Part shown: one piece after another, positions 7,647 to 13,172 of the stretch | Position numbering within the stretch: the first letter of the stretch is position 1 | Layout: every line of letters starts with the position of its first letter | Source of the DNA: JANMDN01 sp031376285 | GTDB lineage: Bacteria > Actinomycetota > Thermoleophilia > Miltoncostaeales > Miltoncostaeaceae | Length of the DNA: 13,523 nt | Direction of reading: 5' to 3' | Assembly (NCBI GenBank): GCA_031376285.1 | Contig: JANMDN010000089.1 | Coordinates: 1 to 13,523 of the forward strand | Made by a program: the position numbers and the translations under genes | Notes under the pieces: model-generated | What the model was told of the DNA's origin: nothing | The model's database searches: none | What the model saw: the letters and a program-made list of their open reading frames with translations, nothing else

Positions 7647-8249
7647 TCAGGCGTCGTTTCGCGTCGGCTCGCCGACGCCATGCTTGAGACCGAGCTGGGC
7701 CGCAATCGGTTGGAGTGCCGCGATGACGAGTGCGATGTGCTCGTCAAGGTCACGCCCAATCTCCTCGGCGCCAAGGTGGACGTCACCGCGGTTCACTCCA
7801 GCGGCGAACGTCTTCTGCTTCAGCTTCTTGCGCACCGAGCGCACCTCGAGGGTGGCAATGCCATCGGGGCGGACAAGCCCGCACGCGTGAACGAACCCGG
7901 AGAGCTCGTCGCAGGCAAAGAGGTGGTGCTCGAGCCGCGTTTGCCGAGGGGTGTCGGTGTGGTCGGCGTGGCTCAGGATCGCGCGACGAAACCAGTCTGG
8001 ATAGCCGCGCTCGCGAAGGACCGGCTCGCCGTCACTCGGGTGCTGCTCAAGGGTCGGGTGGCGCTCCCAGTCGAAATCGTGCAGGAGTGCGACGCACCCC
8101 CAAGCCTCCTCGTCCTCATCGAGGCCGCGAGCGTACGCGCGAAGGGAAGCCTCGACCGCATAGGCGTGGCCGCGAAGTGCGGGGCTCGCGACCCACTCGT
8201 GGAGGAGCTCGATTGCGGCTGCTCGGTCACGAGCAAGGGCCTCGCTCAT
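7647..8249 (-). CDS. HD-superfamily hydrolase of unknown substrate (COG2316-like)
   Basis: The 200-residue protein is a single HD-domain metal-dependent phosphohydrolase, probably cytoplasmic because no signal or membrane segment is visible. Metal ligands appear in order: His28 (RGHAYAVEA), His57-Asp58 (ALLHDFDW), His94 and His97 (ILSHADHTD), and Asp114 (ACDELSGFV). The C-terminal part has the SVRKKLKQKTFAAGVNR-type block that I recall from the COG2316 'predicted hydrolase (HD superfamily)' group; this recognition is from memory. The substrate is not known. It begins ATGA-overlapped with leuB and is followed by ilvE, so it should be made with the branched-chain pathway. It is unlikely to be a cyclic-di-GMP HD-GYP enzyme because the GYP motif is missing. 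Confidence 0.88.
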   Translation of the reverse strand: MSEALARDRAAAIELLHEWVASPALRGHAYAVEASLRAYARGLDEDEEAWGCVALLHDFDWERHPTLEQHPSDGEPVLRERGYPDWFRRAILSHADHTDTPRQTRLEHHLFACDELSGFVHACGLVRPDGIATLEVRSVRKKLKQKTFAAGVNRGDVHLGAEEIGRDLDEHIALVIAALQPIAAQLGLKHGVGEPTRNDA

Positions 8250-9301
8250 GCGCTGAGGCGCTCCAGGAGGAGATCACCGACCTCGCGGGAGCCCAGGTCG
8301 CCCCCGATGTCGCGGGTGCGGTGTCCGGCGCCCAGGAGCGCTTCGACGGCCTGCTCGATCTGATCGGCCGCGCTTGCCGCGTCGAGGGAGTAGCGGAGCA
8401 TCATCGCGGCCGAGAGCACGGTGGCGATCGGATTGGCGATCCCCTTACCCGCGATGTCCGGGGCCGAACCGTGCACCGGCTCGTAGAGACCAGGTCCGCT
8501 CGCGCCGAGGCTCGCCGAGGGGAGCATGCCGATCGAGCCGGTGATCATCGCCGCCTCGTCGCTCAAGATATCGCCGAACAGGTTCTCGGTGACGATGACG
8601 TCGAAGTCGGCCGGCCGACTGACGAGCTGCATCGCGGCATTGTCGACAAGCATGTGGTCGAGCGCGACATCGGGATAGTCCGCGGAGAGGGCCACGACCT
8701 CCTCCCGCCAGAGGCGCGAACTTTCGAGGACGTTGGCCTTGTCGACGCTCGTCAGCTTGCCGCGGCGCAGACGCGCGGCCTCGAAGGCGCGCGTCGCCAC
8801 TCTGCGGATCTCACTGCGAGAGTAGGTGCAGGTGTCGTAGGCCGTGTCGCCGTCGCGTCCACTCGCGCCGAAGTAGATGCCTCCGGTGAGCTCCCGGACA
8901 ACGAGCAGGTCGGTGCCGGCGATGCGTTCCCTGCGAAGCGGACTCGCCTCGTACAGCGCTTCGAAGGGGCGCACCGGCCGGAGGTTGGCAAAGAGACCGA
9001 GGCCAGCGCGGAGTGCCAGAAGGGCCTGCTCCGGACGCGGCGCGGTCGGGTTGGTCGTGTCCCACTTCGGACCACCCACGGCCCCGAGGAGCACCGCATC
9101 GGCGGAGCGGCATGTCTCAAGCACGCCATCCGGCAACGGCGTTCCGAACTCATCGATGGCCGCGCCACCGACGGTGAGCGACTCCCAGGTGACGCGGAAG
9201 TCGTGCGCGGGCGCGACGGCGTCGACGATGCGACGCGCCTCCCCAACCACCTCAGGCCCGATACCGTCCCCCGCCAGCACCACGACGCGCAGGTTGCGCA
9301 A
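8246..9301 (-). CDS. leuB: 3-isopropylmalate dehydrogenase
   Basis: LeuB is an NAD- and divalent-metal-dependent oxidative decarboxylase acting on 3-isopropylmalate in leucine synthesis, and on beta-methylmalate in the citramalate route. The 351-residue length is normal. Motifs are AGDGIGPEVV (10-19), RAGLGLFANLRP (98-109), the TGGIYFG segment with Tyr143, VDKANVLE with Lys188, LVDNAAMQL with Asp220, NLFGDILSDEA (240-250) and the nucleotide-binding EPVHGSAPDIAGKGIANP (274-291). The start codon is TTG at 9301, supported by GGGAGGG 5 nt upstream and by the standard N-terminus. The end overlaps the HD gene start as ATGA. Next upstream is the GGDEF-EAL gene, 72 nt away. Confidence 0.97.
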   Translation of the reverse strand: MRNLRVVVLAGDGIGPEVVGEARRIVDAVAPAHDFRVTWESLTVGGAAIDEFGTPLPDGVLETCRSADAVLLGAVGGPKWDTTNPTAPRPEQALLALRAGLGLFANLRPVRPFEALYEASPLRRERIAGTDLLVVRELTGGIYFGASGRDGDTAYDTCTYSRSEIRRVATRAFEAARLRRGKLTSVDKANVLESSRLWREEVVALSADYPDVALDHMLVDNAAMQLVSRPADFDVIVTENLFGDILSDEAAMITGSIGMLPSASLGASGPGLYEPVHGSAPDIAGKGIANPIATVLSAAMMLRYSLDAASAADQIEQAVEALLGAGHRTRDIGGDLGSREVGDLLLERLSA

Positions 9302-9306
9302 CCGAA

Positions 9307-9313
9307 CCCTCCC
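9307..9313 (-). promoter_or_regulatory. Strong ribosome binding site deciding the TTG start of leuB
   Basis: The minus strand reads GGGAGGG followed by TTCGG and then TTG. The spacing of 5 nt and the match to the anti-Shine-Dalgarno sequence support the TTG codon at 9301 as the start. No ATG or GTG lies closer to the conserved N-terminal beta strand. Confidence 0.7.
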
Positions 9314-9353
9314 GATGTCGCGTGAATTGAGCGCGGCACGGTATCAGGACGGC

Positions 9354-9369
9354 ACCGACGCCAGTCGGC
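9354..9369 (-). terminator. Possible weak terminator after the GGDEF-EAL gene
   Basis: Just past the TAG stop of the GGDEF-EAL gene the minus strand reads GCCGAC-TGGC-GTCGGT, a 6-bp stem (one G-U pair) with a 4-nt loop and no T-run. It could be a weak U-less terminator separating the signalling gene from leuB, or a chance GC-rich hairpin. I saw no convincing promoter for leuB in the 72-nt gap, so read-through is possible. Confidence 0.3.
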
Positions 9370-9373
9370 CTCG

Positions 9374-11956
9374 CTACTTGGCGCCGACCAGTGGCGCGCC
9401 ACTGCCGAGGGGGATCGGCCCGGCCGCGAGGAGCGCCAGGACCTCCGAGGGCGGAATCGGCTTGGAAAAAAGGAACCCCTGACCGTAGGGACATTCGAGC
9501 CCGATCAGCTCGTCGAGCTGATCGCCGGTCTCGATGCCCTCGGCGACCGTGGTGAGCTTCAGGCTCTCGGCGATGCTCAGGATCGCCCCGACAAGCGGTC
9601 CCATTTGCTCGATGAACGAGCGATCGATCTTCACCAGGTCGACCGGCATCTGCTGCAGGTAGCTGAGGGATGAGTAGCCCGTGCCGAAGTCATCGATCGC
9701 GATTCGCACACCAAGACGCTTGAGCTCAGAGAGCCGTCGCAGGCTCAGCTCGACGTCCTCCATGAGGACGGTCTCGGTGACTTCGAGGATCAGGAGCGTC
9801 GGATCAAATCCCGTCCGGCGAAGAACTTCCTGGACGTCGGCCACGAGATCCGGATGGCGGAGCTGGCGCGGGGAGATGTTGACGCTGACGCGGATATCTT
9901 CGCCCGTCCGGTTCCATTGCGCGGCCTCGCCGCATGCCTCGGCGAGCACCCACTTACCGAGCGCGACGACAAATCCGTCCTCCTCGGCGATCGGAATGAA
10001 GCGATCCGGGGCAACCATTCCCCGCGTTGGATGGCGCCACCTTGCGAGCGCTTCAAAGCCGTGGATCCGCCCGGAGGTCAGGTCGACGACCGGCTGGTAG
10101 GCCAGGGAGAGCTCGCCGCGGTCGATCGCGCGACGCAGATCGCGCTTCAGCTCAAGACGCGCGACCGCTTGGAGATGCATGCCGCCTTCGAAGATGTCGA
10201 CCCGCCCCTTGCCCTCACCCTTGGCCGAGTACATGGCGACATCGGCGTTTCGGAGGATTTCGGTCACGTCTTTGACGTCATCCGAGAGGGCCACTCCGAT
10301 GCTCGCTTGCACCAGCACATCGGTGCTTGCAAGCTGGACCGGAGCACGGAGGGCCGACAGGACCCGTTGGGCGATCTCGACCGCCTCGTTGACGTCTTCG
10401 ACCCCCTCGAGGAGGAGCGCAAACTCGTCTCCGCCAAGGCGGGCGGTGATGTCTTGGGTCCGGACGGCCGCTGAGATGCGCTCCGCGACAACGGTGAGTA
10501 GCCGGTCGCCGGCAGCGTGACCCAGGCTGTCGTTGACGGTCTTGAAATCGTCGAGGTCGACGAACACCACGGCGCTCAGGGTGTTCGTCCTGGCCAGCGC
10601 GGTCGCGACGCGGTCCCGGAAGAGGGTTCGATTGGCAAGGCCCGTCAGGGGATCGTGATTTGCCTGATGGCTCAGCTCACGCTCAAGCTCGACCAGCTGC
10701 GCAAGGGAGCGTTCCAATCGGCCGTTCTCGAGGACCACACCAACCTGGTTCGAGAGCAGGGTGAACAGGCGCTCGTCCTCGGAGTCAAACCCACCCACCT
10801 GTCCGAGGCGATCGCCGACGAGGAGCATTCCGAGCACACGGCCTTCACTCTCGAGCGGGCCGACCATCGCCTCGGAAACCTCCTCGGCGACCAGGATCGG
10901 ATGGCGGTCGCGCGGCGTCGTACCACTTCGGAGGAGTCGTGCCCCGGTCTCGACCGCTCCGGCCCACGGCTCGGCTGAGACGTCGTACGGCATCGGCCGC
11001 ATGACCTCCGAGGCATCTCCTGGACCGATCCGCGTGCGGCGGACTTCTCCCTCATCGCCCGCGTAGAGGAGGATCTCGGCAACGTCAGCGCGGAACGTCG
11101 TTCGGACATGGCTGAGGAGCGAGACGATGGCCGCTTCGAGCTCGCGGCTCTCGTTGAGGATGTTGGACGACTGGAAGAGCAGCTCCATGCTCTGGTGTTT
11201 CTTACGCTCGGCGCCGTAGGCGCGGTACGACAGGAAGAGCACGGCTGCGGGGACGGCTCCAAGGAGTAGTGCCGTGACCCGAACGTCGGCGAGGATCGCC
11301 GCGACGAGGCCGATGCTGCCGTTTGCGAGGCCGGTGACGAGCGCGATGCCGACCACACGACCCAGCGCGTGGAGACGGAGCTTCCCCTCCATACAGCTGA
11401 TCGCCGCGAACACGAGGACCGCGCCCGCGGTCGCCTGCGCGGCGATTGCGAGGAGCGCCCACATCCAGGTGGTTGGGTCCTGAGCCGCGGCGTCCGGTCC
11501 GGCGTTTGCGAACACAACGATTGCGACAAGCGACGCAAACGACAGCTGAGCAAGGTTGAACGCCAGGCGTACAGGTCGCTGGCGGCGCCAGAAGACAAGG
11601 ACAGCCAGGATCCCGAACAACTGGCTGATGAGCAGCCCGCCAGCGCTCGCCGAGAAGATCAGCGCCGGCACGAGCGCGAGTTCGCTGAGCGAGAACGAGT
11701 GGGCGTTTCGCTTGAAATGGAGATGGACCACCGTCATCTCGGTGATCGCGAAGGCGAACGAAAAGACGAGCGCGAAGAGGAACCAGTGGATCGGAGGCTC
11801 CGGCGCCCGCGCGTCGAATGCGCGGGCTGGCCCGAGCGCGAGGAGGGCTGCGGCCCCGGCGATCACGAAGATCAGAACCCAGACCGAGGCGTTCGGAGAG
11901 AGCCGACGACGCACCCGCGCTGAACGCTCAGTCTGGTCGTTGCGTTCTAATCCCAT
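9374..11956 (-). CDS. Membrane GAF-GGDEF-EAL cyclic-di-GMP signalling protein
   Basis: The 860-residue inner-membrane protein would make and/or degrade cyclic di-GMP. About seven or eight hydrophobic segments span 24-246 (near 24-44, 57-78, 92-124, 131-152, 164-188, 199-222, 226-246), a MASE-like sensor I cannot name. A GAF-like region spans about 255-415, with a short coiled linker to 430. The GGDEF domain (about 430-590) has GGDEF at 508-512 and an I-site RxxD (RTQD, 499-502) at the right 5-residue distance. The EAL domain (about 600-845) keeps EAL (635-637), Asn693, Glu725, Asp755-Asp756 in DDFGTG, Lys776, Glu806 and Gln826. Both activities could therefore be active. The ORF is open upstream to 13057, but that extension crosses other genes. 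ATG 11956 opens the first family-like sequence, though without a clear ribosome binding site. It follows a small secreted-protein gene by 41 nt. Confidence 0.94.
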   Translation of the reverse strand: MGLERNDQTERSARVRRRLSPNASVWVLIFVIAGAAALLALGPARAFDARAPEPPIHWFLFALVFSFAFAITEMTVVHLHFKRNAHSFSLSELALVPALIFSASAGGLLISQLFGILAVLVFWRRQRPVRLAFNLAQLSFASLVAIVVFANAGPDAAAQDPTTWMWALLAIAAQATAGAVLVFAAISCMEGKLRLHALGRVVGIALVTGLANGSIGLVAAILADVRVTALLLGAVPAAVLFLSYRAYGAERKKHQSMELLFQSSNILNESRELEAAIVSLLSHVRTTFRADVAEILLYAGDEGEVRRTRIGPGDASEVMRPMPYDVSAEPWAGAVETGARLLRSGTTPRDRHPILVAEEVSEAMVGPLESEGRVLGMLLVGDRLGQVGGFDSEDERLFTLLSNQVGVVLENGRLERSLAQLVELERELSHQANHDPLTGLANRTLFRDRVATALARTNTLSAVVFVDLDDFKTVNDSLGHAAGDRLLTVVAERISAAVRTQDITARLGGDEFALLLEGVEDVNEAVEIAQRVLSALRAPVQLASTDVLVQASIGVALSDDVKDVTEILRNADVAMYSAKGEGKGRVDIFEGGMHLQAVARLELKRDLRRAIDRGELSLAYQPVVDLTSGRIHGFEALARWRHPTRGMVAPDRFIPIAEEDGFVVALGKWVLAEACGEAAQWNRTGEDIRVSVNISPRQLRHPDLVADVQEVLRRTGFDPTLLILEVTETVLMEDVELSLRRLSELKRLGVRIAIDDFGTGYSSLSYLQQMPVDLVKIDRSFIEQMGPLVGAILSIAESLKLTTVAEGIETGDQLDELIGLECPYGQGFLFSKPIPPSEVLALLAAGPIPLGSGAPLVGAK

Positions 11957-11997
11957 ACGTGTGGTATCGGCAGGACGGCCGACGACCCGAACTGGGT

Positions 11998-12225
11998 CTA
12001 GGTCCAGGTGCTCCCGCGATTGGGTTGGAGACCGATCGAACCCGGGTCGACCTTGGCGATCGACGCCGACGTTGCGTCGACACGGGACTCGGCCGCGCTG
12101 GCCCCAGCAAGCGGTAGCGACACGGCGACGGCCGCTGCGATAAGCGCGACGATCCGGCGCGAGCGTGACCATGTGATTGCGCGTGCGGAGCCCTCCGTGC
12201 GCACGCGTGTGCTGCTGCTTCCCAT
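11998..12225 (-). CDS. Small secreted protein with signal peptide, 75 residues
   Basis: I do not recognise a family. The 75-residue product has a basic N-terminal stretch (several Arg up to about residue 24), a hydrophobic core (IVALIAAAVAVSLPLAG) and an Ala-x-Ala site (ASA before AES), a textbook Sec signal peptide. Cleavage would release about 31 residues ending in RGSTWT, with no cysteines. Translation is strongly supported by AGGGAGGAA 7 nt before the ATG. Upstream lies a leader that can fold into hairpins, with a -10 box about 150 nt before the start codon. The GGDEF-EAL gene begins 41 nt after the TAG stop, so the two may be co-transcribed. It could be an exported peptide, an N-terminal remnant of a longer exported protein, or a small cell-wall protein. 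Only coding status and export are reasonably supported. Confidence 0.68.
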   Translation of the reverse strand: MGSSSTRVRTEGSARAITWSRSRRIVALIAAAVAVSLPLAGASAAESRVDATSASIAKVDPGSIGLQPNRGSTWT

Positions 12226-12230
12226 TGTGC

Positions 12231-12239
12231 TTCCTCCCT
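12231..12239 (-). promoter_or_regulatory. Very strong ribosome binding site of the small secreted protein
   Basis: The minus strand reads AGGGAGGAA followed by GCACA and ATG. The GGAGG core lies 7 nt before the start, near ideal, and is the best such site in the window. It starts one base after a 16-bp palindrome (12240-12255), so folding of that palindrome could alter its access. Confidence 0.75.
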
Positions 12240-12350
12240 GGCGAATCCATTCGCCGTCGAAGGCCCAGTTCGAGAGTCCGGGCCGTTGCCCGTCGACCGT
12301 AGCAACGAGGACGTTCCGAGACCCGCTCCCACCGCCTTAACCGGGCGCAA
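12240..12350 (-). promoter_or_regulatory. Structured 5' leader of the small secreted protein gene
   Basis: Three stems can be drawn on the minus strand. CGTTGC (12307-12302) pairs with GCAACG (12289-12284). GGCCCGG (12284-12278) pairs with CTGGGCC (12268-12262), with a 9-nt loop and one G-U pair. GGCGAAT and ATTCGCC form a 16-bp palindrome (12255-12240) directly before the ribosome binding site. The GGCG of the last stem could instead pair with CGCC at 12347-12344, which would give two alternative folds. This layout resembles a riboswitch or attenuator, but no known consensus was matched with confidence. The palindrome could equally be a DNA operator. Confidence 0.42.
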
Positions 12351-12369
12351 ATGTTCTGACAGGACATTT
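12349..12369. promoter_or_regulatory. 21-bp imperfect dyad, operator candidate
   Basis: On the plus strand AAATGT and ACATTT flank T-CTG-A-CAG-G, giving a 21-bp dyad with one mismatched pair around a central base. It lies in the 235-bp region between divergent genes, starting just downstream of the predicted transcription start (about 12370) of the minus-strand leader. Such symmetry is typical of a dimeric regulator site, for example TetR- or GntR-like. The regulator cannot be named. It could instead fold as a hairpin at the RNA 5' end. Confidence 0.45.
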
Positions 12370-12376
12370 CACTCGG

Positions 12377-12382
12377 ATTATC
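12377..12382 (-). promoter_or_regulatory. Predicted -10 box for the small secreted protein gene
   Basis: The minus strand reads GATAAT, one base from TATAAT. It stands out in this GC-rich region. A start about 7 nt downstream (near 12370) would give a leader of about 145 nt. No good -35 lies 16-18 nt upstream. TTGTGC (12402-12397) is 14 nt away, or 16 nt from the alternative -10 TAATCC, so the exact promoter is uncertain. Confidence 0.4.
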
Positions 12383-12447
12383 GGTCGATTGCTCATGCAC
12401 AACGCGTGAGGCCGCGGGCTCGCCGTCCCGCGCGTCAAACGTCCGGC

Positions 12448-12453
12448 TACCCT
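12448..12453 (+). promoter_or_regulatory. Predicted -10 box for leaderless expression of the 12461 gene
   Basis: TACCCT fits the TANNNT -10 form and is separated from ATG 12461 by exactly 7 nt, which would put the transcription start on or beside the A of the start codon. There is no Shine-Dalgarno sequence before this ATG. This arrangement is common for leaderless mRNAs in Actinomycetota. No clear -35 is seen. Confidence 0.42.
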
Positions 12454-12460
12454 CTTCGGC

Positions 12461-13170
12461 ATGAGGTCTCTCGGCGGATTGGTGGGCGTAGCGATAACCG
12501 TCCTCGGCGGCGTCCTCGCCGGTCCCGCCACGGCACACACCGGCGGACTTCTCGGCTACACCAGCTCGGTCAGGTCGATCACGCCGACGACCGCACAGAT
12601 CGAGTTCAGCGTGCTGGAAGGCGACGACCAGGTCTACGTGTTCAATCGCGGCGCCAGCACCGTCGAGGTTCCGGGGTATGGTGGCGAGCCGTACCTGCGG
12701 ATCAGGCCGAGCGGGGTCGAGCGCAACCGGAACTCCCCAGCGACCTACCTCAACCTGGATCGTTACGCCGAGCAACCGCTCCGCCAAACGCGAAGTCCAG
12801 CGCGAAACCGGTGTGGGAGCGCCTGAGCAGCCAGCCTGCGGTCGCCTGGCACGACCATCGGGCGCACTGGATGAATCGCGTGCCCCCCATTGCCGTTCGA
12901 AATGCTCCGAACGAGCGCCATCACATCCAGAATTGGACGATCCCGATCCGCGTGGGCGGACGGTCCGTGGCGGTCCGAGGCACCCTCGACTACTCCCCGC
13001 CGGCGCTCCCGGCGGCTGACGGTTCGAGTGGGTTTGCGACGATCCTCTGGCCGGCATTCGCGGGCGCGGCGCTCGTCCTCGCTGGCCTCACGCTCGTCGT
13101 GGCGCGTCGGCGCGGCGGTGGAGAACCGGTTGTTGGGGACCCCACGGAGGAGTCCCCAACAACCGGCTGA
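12461..13170 (+). pseudogene. Frameshifted gene for a secreted, C-terminally anchored His-motif protein
   Basis: The gene starts in one frame at 12461 and continues in another to the TGA at 13168-13170. Adding one base near 12777-12786 joins them into a protein of about 236 residues. The N-terminus is a signal peptide with an ATA cleavage site just before His26, so the mature chain would begin with histidine. A beta-rich domain follows with a YLNLDRYAEQP segment. Past the shift come PPNAKSSAKPVW, AVAWHDHRAHWM (WHDHRAHWM at 12847-12873), NWTIPIRV and GTLDYSP segments. A single membrane segment (FATILWPAFAGAALVLAGLTLVVA) and RRR then give a C-terminal anchor. I recall similar unnamed actinobacterial proteins with an AWHDHR-HWM motif; function unknown. 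The break may be a real mutation or a sequencing or assembly indel. Unshifted, translation would stop at 12826 without the motif or anchor. Confidence 0.78.
13126..13166. terminator. Perfect 15-bp inverted repeat, probable bidirectional terminator
   Basis: CCGGTTGTTGGGGAC (13126-13140) and its exact complement GTCCCCAACAACCGG (13152-13166) enclose an 11-nt loop. It lies inside the last codons of the plus-strand gene (EPVVGDPTEESPTTG), 2 nt before its stop, and about 6 nt past the stop of convergent leuD. No T-run follows on either strand, so it would be a U-less terminator of the kind common in Actinomycetota. The perfect match makes chance unlikely. Confidence 0.75.
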
Positions 13171-13172
13171 GT

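Noticed and set aside
6653..7687. 344-codon plus-strand reading frame
   Set aside because: Antisense to ilvE and low complexity; a shadow frame.
7730..9325. 531-codon plus-strand reading frame
   Set aside because: Antisense to the HD gene and leuB, which have clear motifs; composition is Arg/Gly-rich as expected of a GC-rich shadow frame.
12240..12370. Firm call of a ydaO (c-di-AMP) or GEMM (c-di-GMP) riboswitch
   Set aside because: Only short pieces resemble ydaO; the conserved GGGGTGAATC and CAGCTAACCTCG blocks, and the GEMM core, are not seen. Kept as an unclassified structured leader.
12337..12540. 67-codon minus-strand reading frame in the divergent region
   Set aside because: Overlaps the signal peptide of the plus-strand gene and the promoter region, with no ribosome binding site or recognisable feature.
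12286..12776. Upstream part of the plus-strand frame that ends at 13170, as the N-terminus of the anchored protein
   Set aside because: Arg/Pro-rich shadow sequence; the other frame from 12461 gives a signal peptide and a coherent domain, so a frameshift explains the join.
11957..13057. In-frame extension of the GGDEF-EAL reading frame by 367 residues
   Set aside because: It crosses the small secreted gene, the divergent control region and the plus-strand gene, has Arg/Pro-rich shadow composition, and no family resemblance before the ATG at 11956.
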